From contig ML210579.1 in NCBI GenBank assembly GCA_004369085.1, positions 1 to 14,266 on the forward strand: DNA of 14,266 bases. Direction: 5' to 3'. Shown here in pieces: positions 1 through 7,671 of the stretch. Source of the DNA: Coprinopsis marcescibilis (Eukaryota > Basidiomycota > Agaricomycetes > Agaricales > Psathyrellaceae). Within the stretch, counting starts at the first letter, position 1. Each line of letters opens with the position of its first letter. The position numbers were made by a program, and so were the translations under genes. The notes beneath the pieces were generated by a model. The model did not search any database, was not told where the DNA came from, and saw nothing but the letters and a program-made list of their open reading frames with translations.

Positions 1-1126
1 AATGATGCACTGGTCGAGATCGTCGAAGCTGCCCTTGTGCTCGAATCGGGTGGACAGTGCATTGGCAAGATTATTGAGTGAGCTGGAACGATTGGGATGG
101 TGGGTTCCTCGACTAGAGAGTGACCTGGTCATAAACGTGATTGCCTCATCGAATTCACCTCCTTCCAGCAGCTCTGTTCCCACTTCCAATAGTTCCTCCC
201 CTTGGCTATCCTCTTCCACTGCTAAATCATTCCACCGTTTCACCTCAGTTATAACCTCAGTCATACCCTGCTCCACGCATTTGGTCCACCCAATATTCTC
301 CAGGGAGACTGCACGGATGTACGCCCAAGGATCATTGGCTCCATGGGGCACGTCCGCATCCCGGAACATCCTATATCCTTGCTCCAAGCTTTTTATTGAG
401 CCTCCTCGTATGTAATTAATCACCAGTGCCCTCCCGAGCACAATATGAAGGTGGTAACGAGGGTTTCCATCACATGCTCCCGATTCGAGAAGCTCCGAAG
501 CGACACAGATGGCAGTGTCCACGACAGTTCCATCGATAGATTTCCTGACGTCGTCAATCAGCCCCGATGCGAGCTGGACGACGCCTGGCGTATCATCTCT
601 GATCCCTGATACACATCGCTGAACCTGGATCCTGTCAATAGTACGCTCATTGGGTACAAAGTTAGGCACAGACCGTAAGCAACCCCTCTTGCGAGTCGTC
701 CATCAAAAGTTTGGCGATCATCATACGGTCATCGTTCCATCCAAAGCATGGGAACCTCGTCAAAAACGCCTTCAGAAGAACGCCTCTGACTGAGGCTCGA
801 ATATTGTGGTCCGTTTCCTCCTCCATCGCTTCATTCAGCACGCAGACGGCAGTCTCAAAGGTATCCCAGTCCATTTCACGAACTACGCCGTCCAGAATCC
901 CCGTAACAAGCTCCACGCTGCCGAATATCTCGTCTGGATCGTCTACTTGTTTACAGAATGTTAACGATGATCCACAGTGATGATCGAGCCCACAAGGTCC
1001 CACCTTTGTTGCAGTTAGAATGCTCCGCCTGGTGTGGAATCCGACCTCAGTCCCAGCTGTAATTTGGAGATGGACAGTGAAACTCACATTACTGCTCTCT
1101 ACATGAGGCCGATGGTCGGCATCCAT
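1..1126 (-). CDS. TPR-type (CHAT/TPR family-like) protein, partial at left edge
   Basis: A minus-strand gene that runs off the left edge. ATG at 1126-1124 is the likely start: it follows a pyrimidine-rich leader and a TATA-like box about 80 nt upstream. The first frame is open to a TAA at 664-662. From 666 down to 1 a second frame is open for 222 codons and ends in a TPR-like stretch (GEFDEAITFMTRSLSSRG, then NNLANALSTRFE...GSFDDLDQCI near 70-1). That wording is typical of agaricomycete proteins with tandem TPRs, many of which carry a C-terminal CHAT peptidase-like domain; that end would lie outside the window. The two frames differ by one, so a short intron or a one-base frameshift lies between about 735 and 625. 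A CAG acceptor near 630 and the CCTAAC at 666-661 make an intron possible, but no donor gives a clean phase. Function is inferred from family resemblance only. Confidence 0.6.
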
Positions 1127-1206
1127 GTTCAATGTGAATGATGGGTTAAGGAAGAGAAGAGAGCGTGATGGTAGAAGTGTCCAGTATTCACTGATTCTAC
1201 AATGAT

Positions 1207-1215
1207 TCTATATAG
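1207..1215 (-). promoter_or_regulatory. TATA-like box upstream of the TPR-type gene
   Basis: The palindromic-looking TCTATATAG lies about 80 bases upstream of the ATG at 1126 on the minus strand. A CT-rich leader (about 1134-1160 read on the minus strand) follows, which is common directly before fungal start codons. The role is inferred from position and sequence only. Confidence 0.35.
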
Positions 1216-1384
1216 TGGATGGGGAGCCGCTCATCGCGACAGCAGTTCACACCGCTGGGTACGGTGCTGTGCCCGAAATCCTGGGAACATCCTATGTTGC
1301 ATCCTAATTTGAATGGGCGTCTATGCGGATGGCAGTGCGATCATCCTGATAAGGTCATAGTAATTTGTCACCGTACATCTTGTC

Positions 1385-1587
1385 GTGTTGAGTGACCACG
1401 CACGGTATGGCGTGCTTAGGCCTGGCTTCTGTATTCTGAATTACTTCCACCCTGACTTGAGCGCTGACAGGCCCTCAACCTGGCCTGACGAGGCGTCAAT
1501 AAGTCCTAGATTATAGCCTGTGGTGTTAACTGACACCGCACGCACGGTAGGAGCGTATTGAATGTTCAGGCATGGCTTCTGTATTCT
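1385..1587. repeat. Imperfect direct repeat in the upstream intergenic region
   Basis: Two copies about 135 bases apart: 1385-1437 and 1522-1587. Each starts with GTGTTRASTGAC, continues with CACGCACGGTA, and ends with GGCHTGGCTTCTGTATTCT. The second copy has about 13 extra bases between the blocks. The unit lies between the TPR-type gene and the ORF at 1886-2338. It could be a duplicated regulatory segment or a transposon remnant. Apart from this repeat, the 1133-1885 stretch shows no gene I can support. Confidence 0.6.
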
Positions 1588-1885
1588 CAGGACCTGAAAA
1601 CCTCCGAGCTGACTGGCATTTAACCTGTGACCGACAGAAATAGAAGGAACCTATATGCGTGAAAGTGCTGTGAGCTCAGTGCCAGGCCTTCGGCAGATTC
1701 CAGTTCGGTAGTGATTGCATCTAACCGGTGCACACGGAGATCCGATGTTCTCCACTATGAGCCTCGCGGGGAGCAACCTTGTTTATTGGGAGTCAGAAGT
1801 TCATTGCCCTCCTTCAAGTCTCAGGCTCGACACACCAAACATGTCCGAGCGGCGAAAGCCATCAAGCTCCGCCCAGATTCCCACG

Positions 1886-2338
1886 TCAACAAACAACTGA
1901 ACCTGCGAGGGCGCAACTTTGCCTTTCCTCAATCCTCGCTAAAGATCGCCGCATGTCTCTAAAGCTGACTTTTCGCAGGATATCCATATCTTCGGTGCTA
2001 TGCTCGCAAATCTGCATCTCGACCTCCTTAAACTCTGCGAAATCGATCTGCCACTGGCCGCAAATATTCCACAACAACGAATCATTCGGGCGAGTTGGTG
2101 CTGGAACGACTGTGATGCCCACTGGTGAACCATTTCTCTTCAATGTTTTCGCTGGATGCGATCCTGACGCAGATACTATGCCCAAAGGTTTGACAAGGCC
2201 TTCACGGCCAGTCCTGTCTTTTGTGGTGATAGTGAACACCGATGATGATGGTCGGTTTTGATTACTTTGTCCTTCAAGTTTGGCGATGACTGGATGGTTT
2301 CTCACTGCGAGGATATCAGTCATTCGTGTACGTCCCAT
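1886..2338 (-). CDS. Unidentified protein, possibly first exon only
   Basis: A 150-codon minus-strand frame starting with ATG at 2338 and ending at 1886. The composition looks like a folded soluble protein: mixed hydrophobic and charged segments, including an acidic/aromatic stretch DFAEFKEVEMQICEH and a basic segment RDMRRSLARIEER near the C-terminus. There is no signal peptide or membrane segment. The N-terminus (MTDILAVRNHPVIAKLEG) and the W/F-spaced middle recall a beta-sandwich domain, but I cannot name a family. The opposite-strand frame here is rich in Ser, Cys and Ile and looks like a shadow. The stop falls just after a CAG/GTTCAG sequence, so the true gene may splice onward to the left; no second exon was identified. 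It starts 120 bases before the ATG of the plus-strand gene at 2458, so the two could be divergently transcribed. Confidence 0.4.
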   Translation of the reverse strand: MGRTRMTDILAVRNHPVIAKLEGQSNQNRPSSSVFTITTKDRTGREGLVKPLGIVSASGSHPAKTLKRNGSPVGITVVPAPTRPNDSLLWNICGQWQIDFAEFKEVEMQICEHSTEDMDILRKVSFRDMRRSLARIEERQSCALAGSVVC

Positions 2339-2457
2339 CTTTCCTGCATCTCGTTATAGTGACTGACTCAGTGCTGTCCCCGGCATTTCTCGACCTACTC
2401 CCGCTTCACACACCTCCCATTTCCTCCTCGGATCGATCCTCGATTTCTGGTTGCTCT

Positions 2458-2899
2458 ATGTCTGGAATCTACCTCAACGACGTCAACATCCCGCTCTTAC
2501 AACACGGTCATCGACGCCGATACTCCGAGGCTCACATCTCTCTGTCAAACAAGAATCCAACGTATGGTCATCCAAGGCTGACCATTTCGATCTCTGCGCT
2601 TCGGCTACCAAGAAATTCGATGGTGGCGAATCCAGGCCAACCACTACCCACGTAGTTCACCAGGATCCAGTTGTTCGTCCAAGAGGATATTAGCATGTGG
2701 GATGATGAAAGGGGAACTCTGGCACTCAGGAAGCACGACATCAGGCTACCACCGCCGTCATGGGAAGCCGGAGGGTGTGGCAGCATACTCTGTATCGATT
2801 TTCGCCGTTCAAAGTGAGTCTTTGGCAGCATTAGACTACATGCATACTTACGTACTGAGTTTTCCTGTTAGCGTTGACCCACCCCCCAACTTAGATTAG
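2458..2899 (+). CDS. Small unidentified spliced gene, three exons
   Basis: A 93-residue protein results from joining 2458-2561, 2664-2813 and 2872-2899. The strongest part is exon 2, which encodes QLFVQEDISMWDDERGTLAL and on to CIDFRRS, followed by a textbook 58-nt intron (2814-2871): GTGAGT donor, TACTGAG branch-like site, pyrimidine tract and TTAG acceptor. The phase is correct and the short third exon ends VDPPPNLD-stop. Exon 1 (MSGIYLNDVNIPLLQHGHRR...) and the 102-nt first intron (GTATGG...CACCAG) also keep phase but are less certain, because another frame over 2451-2690 also looks coding. The ATG at 2458 is chosen because upstream in-frame starts are non-ATG. The stop codon lies inside the TTAGA microsatellite. 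Family and function are unknown; it could also be a decayed fragment. Confidence 0.38.
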
Positions 2900-2910
2900 A
2901 TTAGATTAGA
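2891..2910. repeat. (TTAGA)4 microsatellite
   Basis: Four perfect TTAGA units. They overlap the last codons and stop of the small spliced gene and directly abut the inverted repeat that follows. Short tandem tails of this kind can mark the 3' end of a non-LTR retroelement, but no reverse transcriptase sequence is seen to the left. Confidence 0.8.
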
Positions 2911-2952
2911 TGTTTCGGGATGCGCCGAAACATTTCTTTCAGGTGCATCCCG
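2910..2952. repeat. Two overlapping, mutually exclusive hairpins
   Basis: ATGTTTCGG (2910-2918) pairs with CCGAAACAT (2925-2933) across a six-base loop. Alternatively CGGGATGC (2916-2923) pairs with GCATCCCG (2945-2952). The two stems share bases and cannot form together. The block starts with TG straight after the TTAGA repeat, so it could be the end of a transposable element (for instance an LTR edge) or an RNA structure. No matching opposite end was found. Confidence 0.55.
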
Positions 2953-3034
2953 ACTATTTGCTTCTTATTGTTTTACCTTGTTTTCCACGTATCGTTTAGT
3001 CGTCTGTTTACATTGGTCCTATCAATCTCTGTGA

Positions 3035-3430
3035 CCAACACCCAGCGAGGCTGCAGGGACATGGCAGCCTTCCAGGCAGCATCTATTGAGAGGTGTCTTG
3101 TCTTATACTTATGATAAGGTGTTCTCATTATGCTGGTGGACAGGTTATTCTTATTTCTATGTTAGCAGAGAGGCTCTTACCCATGATTTGCAACTTCCAT
3201 TGAGTGGCTCCGCCGATTGAACTTCTGAAGGCTGTGTTTATCTCATCTCTGGTACTACATATTATAACCACTGGCCCGCCACCAGCCGTTTGGGGGGTTC
3301 AGCCACCATTGGTCAACCGCCACCATCTGGCAGTCTCCCTTCTCCCCACAGCCTGGAGATTTGGCTTGAGCCTCCTGCTGGAGCCTCTCCACCCCCAACT
3401 ACACCACACAAGTGTGTTGGGTGCGCATGA
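3035..3430 (+). other. Weak coding-like stretch with one in-frame TGA
   Basis: Between TGA codons at 3032 and 3428 one frame is open for 131 codons except for a TGA at 3218. The latter part is proline-rich (SLPSPHSLEIWLEPPAGASP at about 3330-3390) and ends CVGCA. There is no recognised domain and no obvious start. Part of it reads like coding sequence, but an open run of this length could occur by chance. Splice-like sites (for example TTAG near 3165) allow other readings. It is listed so that the stretch is not blank. Confidence 0.2.
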
Positions 3431-3563
3431 TGCCATTAATCGCATCTAACATTCACTTATCATGGTTTGTACTTACCTGATGCCAAATGGACACGGACAA
3501 GGACAAAAGTGCAAGATCTCTCATACTACTCTTGATGTATGTCCTTGATCCCTTCATCATGTC

Positions 3564-3941
3564 ATGAAACATGGAACCAACAATCCTACAGCCCAAAAGC
3601 CCCTAGATTCATGGTATCGCCATGGTCTCCGGTCCTTCCACCTCTCCCTCATTATCTCACAGTACAACGACCGGCTCAAATTACTCAGTAAAAAAGGTCA
3701 AGATCCACATTTCACATCGAACCTCATAAATTCCTTCATTGCAATCGTGGGCATTACTCATGAACCCACTGAATTCAACCCACAGCTGCCCAAGAGGTAC
3801 ATTAGCCACAAGTTATACACTCACAGAATGTTGACGGTGCAAGATAAGCATGTGGGGAGTCTCATCTGGGAGCTCGTGAGGGCCAAGGACGAAAAGGTGA
3901 GGTTGGTCAAGGGGATCTTTGCGTTTGGCCATGAGCACTGA
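3564..3941 (+). CDS. Unidentified ORF, possibly a decayed gene fragment
   Basis: A 125-codon frame starting at ATG 3564. The second half has plausible protein composition, including HRMLTVQDKHVGSLIWELVR and then AKDEKVRLVKGIFAFG. No domain is recognised. The reading may continue after a one-base shift (DLHDGKAMDEESEQMLYNWD, about 3942-4000) up to a GTGAGT donor at 4039. Upstream, 3463-3536 encodes MVCTYLMPNGHGQGQKC... before a GTATGT donor, but the phase does not join cleanly to this frame. These traits fit an old, partly decayed multi-exon gene rather than an intact one. Confidence 0.27.
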   Translation: MKHGTNNPTAQKPLDSWYRHGLRSFHLSLIISQYNDRLKLLSKKGQDPHFTSNLINSFIAIVGITHEPTEFNPQLPKRYISHKLYTHRMLTVQDKHVGSLIWELVRAKDEKVRLVKGIFAFGHEH

Positions 3942-3949
3942 TCTGCATG

Positions 3950-5590
3950 ATGGCAAAGCTATGGATGAGGAATCCGAACAAATGCTATACAACTGGGATG
4001 GAGGGATTCAAAGTTCTGAGCAGCATTGCCAGGATTGGGTGAGTCTTTCCCTTGGCCTCATTCATGGAATCTGATCTCATATATTCATGTAGCCCAACCG
4101 TAACTTGCAGAAGTTATTCAGGTAATTTTTGTATGCCCACTAATATATTCTGTAACTCACTTTCTCATTGAGAAAACTCGCTCCCGTGAGGCCGGTACAC
4201 ACATACATCACACGTTGAAGTGAAACTCCCCTCCATTCCATCCAAAGGATGTGGTCAACATGCTGGCCATATACATCAGTAAGTGGGTTGCACTTCAAAT
4301 CAATGGTCAAATTATGTAGGGCTTACGACTCACCCACCACAACGCAAGGACATTTGGTGTTCTCGAACCACATTTCTGGTTGATTCAAAGAACATATTCA
4401 GTGCCTCTAGTCTTGTGCCTATATCCTCCATTTCGTAACCCAATGGATTTGGTAAACAGAAGCCAATAAAAGCCTCCTGTCATCGTTGTGTGACAGATTG
4501 CCATCCCAAGCCACCAACTCCATCATTCACAGCCAGATGGCAACAGAATGGCATGCAAAGGGCAGCAACTTGAATAAATCAGGGATTTTTGGGGGTAATT
4601 TGTGCGAGTTTTTTTGTTGGGGACTTCAGCCAGGAGTGAGCTGTATAGAGTAGAAAAGTACTAGCAATTCTGTTCCACTCCTACCATGGAACCTGTCCTT
4701 CAACACCTTCACCTTGGGGAAGAAACACCTCAACACTGGAGTGTACTGGGCCTGATCACCATCTTAATCATGCTACAAAGTTGATCAAGTGGTATCTCTT
4801 GCATTATTGAGGCTCTCTCTTCACTCTAAAATGGCATAAGTACTCTATATTGAATCTTTAAATTCAAAAAGTGAAGTTAAATCGACAAAAATGACCCAAA
4901 TTAACCATGTATTCTGCAAAAAGAGACATAACTGAAGTCCAACTCAGTGATTTCTTAATTTGGTCAGTGCTCCAGATTGGGAAACCGCTGTCTAGAAGCA
5001 CGATTGAGGTCGTTGTCCATGGAACTGCTTGCTCACTCAAAGGGTATTGGATTTCAGGTATAGAAAATGATCACCAAGCTTCGCCCTATACCTCCTATCT
5101 CTGGTTATCCATGGTACAGACTCAGGGTTCAGTTGTAGTCTAGATCTTTGCACCCTGATTTTTGGGCCTCATCCTAACAGGGAAACACAAACCCCCAGCT
5201 ATGAACAGGCTCAATGCGCAAGCTGAAGGGTTTTTCTACCTTATTCCACTAAGTTTGGAATTTTAGCAAATTTTTAACTTGGTATAAACTCATACTTTCT
5301 CAAATCTCTTGTCTGTAGGTGTTGAGGATACCAAGAGAACACAACCAGACCTGCATGGTGCAGAGCGGTAATAAGGGGTAGAAATTACCATAAAAGGGCC
5401 TACCTATCATGATCAGCCATTTTTATTTTGCTCACCCACAGTGCTGTGGCCCTAGAGTGGCAGAGAAACTGGTAGAATTTGGGAGTTTTTCCAGAAGAGC
5501 CTCACAAGCACCTCAGCTTCTCACAACCCTGAAATCCTAATCTAGAAAGCAAGGTCAATTAGAAGCCCTTATCAGACATGACTTGACATA
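3950..5590. other. Long stretch without a supported gene
   Basis: AT-richer sequence with scattered short frames of low-quality composition. Splice-like sites occur around 4039-4120 (GTGAGT, ATGTAG, GTAATT), perhaps tails of the fragment at 3564-3941. A TATA-rich, poly-A/T-rich segment lies at 4840-4900. An 11-bp sequence at 4860-4870 (AAATTCAAAAA) recurs in inverted orientation near 14249-14259. The final few hundred bases should be the 5' non-coding part of the pogo-like transposon, but no terminal inverted repeat could be fixed. Confidence 0.4.
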
Positions 5591-5659
5591 GATATGACCC
5601 CTTATATGCTGAACAGCGTGTATTGGCCATGTTGTTTACCCCATCAATTAGGTGCTACT

Positions 5660-6227
5660 ATGGGCTACACCTATGACATTCCAAATCTCATTGGCATTAA
5701 TGATGAGGATTGTATCTCTCTTGCACTCAAAGCTATACTCCAGAGTCCATTAGGACCTGATGGAGTCCATGAACTCTCACTATGCCAAGCTACACAGGAT
5801 TTTGACATGAAGTACAGTACTCTGCACAATCGCTTCCATGGCATGAGGACACAGGCTGAAGCTCATGAGGCACAGATGAAACTCACTCCAGCAGAGGAGG
5901 CCATCCTTGTTGACTGGATTAAGGTTCAAGGCTGGTGTGGTGTCCCAGTCACATATGAACCCCTTATCGACCACGCATCAGCCATTGTAGGCACCAATGT
6001 TTGCAAGAGTTGGTACCATCGCTTCATGAAGCGCCATCCTGACATCCTGGTCCACAACCCACAGGCACTTGAAAAATGCCATGCCAACAATGTCAACAAA
6101 GCTACAATTGATGGATTCTACAATATCATTGAGGAGGTTATCAAAAAATAAAACATTCCTCCTGAGAATATTTACAACATGGATGAGCAGGGTATTCAAC
6201 TTGGTGTCAGAAAGCACATTGCTGCCA
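5660..6227 (+). pseudogene. Pogo-like transposase, N-terminal part
   Basis: Start chosen at ATG 5660 (MGYTYDIPN); the frame is open further upstream to 5594. Residues about 16-70 form a Psq-type helix-turn-helix (ISLALKAILQS...YSTLHNRFHG), followed by a CENP-B/Tc5-type HTH (LTPAEEAILVDWIKVQG...SWYHRFMKRHPDIL, about 5880-6050). These domains would bind the transposon ends. A TAA at 6149 interrupts the frame after VIKK; the reading resumes at once as NIPPENIYNMDEQGIQLG, with the first catalytic Asp at 6182. In relatives a Tyr is usual at the stop position, so TAT/TAC to TAA is likely. The sequence ends ...RKHIAA plus one base (A6227), where the Helitron begins. Confidence 0.85.
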
Positions 6228-6284
6228 TCTAATATATTAAAGCACAAAGGTTGGAACGTGGCCCTGAGAACATCAAATTTGATT

Positions 6285-6430
6285 ATCATGTAAGCAAATG
6301 TCCCACGTCCTCTCAAATGAAATCGCCTCACAGCTGCGGCTATGCAATCATGTAAGCAAATGTCCCACGTCCTCTCGAATGAATCGCTCGCGGCTGCGGC
6401 TATGCAATCATGTAAGCTAAGTGTCCCACG
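6285..6430. repeat. Tandem repeat, 60-62 bp unit, about 2.4 copies
   Basis: Copies start at 6285, 6347 and 6407 with ATCATGTAAGCAAATGTCCC; the third diverges and stops at GTGTCCCACG near 6430. The unit also contains a CTCTCRAATGAA block and a GCTGCGGCTATGCA block. It lies 57 bases inside the 5' end of the Helitron. Subterminal tandem repeats are known in some Helitrons and may bind the transposase or vary in number between copies; the role here is inference. Confidence 0.85.
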
Positions 6431-7211
6431 GATCTGGCGCTGGCTCGCGACGCGACTTCGACATGACAATTGTCTGATTTCCTTTCATTTTGTTTGCCCC
6501 ACATATTCCCTGCCCTCAACACCATTGTGCAGGTATCTTTATTCTTACTCTCTGTGCTAATCTGAGCTGCCCTGCCTGTTTCCGTGGTTTTTACCAAATT
6601 TGTATGGTAAGAATTTGTTTTCTCATGCTGTCATCTGCCAGCTCATGTCCACATGCAGCGCTATTGGCTAAGTTAGGTAACAAAAAAACTTCCCCAAGGC
6701 CCTGAGAATTATTAGAGCCTAATATGGTCTCTTCAGCTGTGCATTTTGTGCTTTCCTGTGGTGTTGGATATTGGTAGTTGGGTAAGGTGGGGTTGGGACT
6801 GTGCCTTGACTGCTGCAGCCGTCTTGCACAATACAGTCTGGGAGATAGCAGAGAGTGGTTCGATTTCTCGAACATTCTGAAGATCAACGTGACGTTCTGT
6901 AAAGTTCCTACTCCCTGGCCATCTTTTACAAGGTGTTTGCCAGTTGCTTTGGAACCTCTTTCAGGGTGCAGAGAGCAGGGAGATTGGCTGGCGGGTACCT
7001 TTGTGGTATAAGTTGCCTCCCCTCCTTCAAAGGTTGAAGCTCCATTATCAACTGCCTCTGCTACCACGGATTTCCTGCTTATCTGGCCAGGCTGGGTTGT
7101 GTAGCTGGATCACTGGCTGCCCTTCTCCACCATGCCTGCAATTTTACCTCAAGATGTATGTTTTCCTTTCTACCTGTCTTGCTTATATTGGAATAATTAA
7201 TTCTTTTCCAG
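6431..7211 (+). other. Helitron 5' non-coding / leader region with possible first exon
   Basis: No convincing long coding frame. The segment presumably holds the promoter and 5' leader of the RepHel gene. A good intron appears at 7156-7211 (GTATGT donor, TTTTCCAG acceptor, 56 nt). Upstream of it, ATG at 7132 begins MPAILPQD, but joining it across the intron misses the RepHel frame by one base. Either the true first exon uses another frame (open from 6944) or a one-base change has occurred. Long frames on the opposite strand (for example 7067-6591) look like chance readings. Confidence 0.4.
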
Positions 7212-7521
7212 GCCTGAAACCCCTCCAAATACTCCTCGACGTGCCCAAATTGCTTCCTGGACTCTTGAACAAAGTAACCGTGTGCTTGACAGCCCAAGAC
7301 GTCACCGTGTCCCTGCTCCACCACCTCCTTTCCCACTTCCTTGCCAAGCTCCTGGCCTACACCAGGATGACCCTTTTGCTGCACCACCACCCCCACTTAC
7401 CCAGATTCAACTTGGTGGTCAGAATCTTCTGATTGACCGAGGGCTGGCCCAGCAGCTGAGGAATATTCCTGACCCTCCACCCCGTACCCATGCTCCAAGA
7501 AATGGTGCTCCTGTCTTCCAA

Positions 7522-7578
7522 GTTAGTTCTTTGCTGATTGCTTTGGCATATGTCAGACCCTAACTGTCTTTAATTTAG
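7522..7578 (+). other. Intron in the RepHel gene (57 nt)
   Basis: GTTAGT donor, CCCTAAC branch site at 7558-7564 and TTTAG acceptor. It falls between codons (phase 0) and its length is a multiple of three, but it contains an in-frame TAA, so it must be removed to reach the downstream frame. The flanking exons are both proline-rich in the same frame. Confidence 0.8.
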
Positions 7579-7614
7579 CCAATTGTCTACCCTATCCCCC
7601 AGCAACCTCCTCTT

Positions 7615-7671
7615 AATGCTCCTGCTGCTCCACCACTTCCCCACATTCCTAATGCTCCTGCTGCTCCACCA
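7615..7671 (+). repeat. Direct repeat inside the proline-rich RepHel N-terminus
   Basis: A 21-base block starting AATGCTCCTGCTGCTCCACC occurs at 7615 and again at 7651, a period of 36 bases. It encodes two copies of NAPAAPP within an Ala/Pro-rich linker. It probably arose by slippage; the linker is expected to be disordered. Confidence 0.8.

Noticed and set aside
1779..2261. A 160-codon plus-strand frame overlapping the minus-strand ORF 1886-2338
   Set aside because: It is rich in Ser, Cys and Ile with no clear start context. The minus-strand reading has better protein composition, so this looks like its shadow.
4907..5143. A 78-codon frame in the left flank
   Set aside because: There is no recognisable family, and it lies in an AT-rich flank. 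Codon content looks random.
6285..6430. CRISPR-like array
   Set aside because: The units are contiguous 60-62 bp tandem repeats without unique spacers and lie in a fungal transposon.
6591..7067. A 158-codon frame on the minus strand within the Helitron 5' region
   Set aside because: Composition is irregular, it recalls no family, and it lies in a region expected to be promoter and leader. It is probably a chance reading.
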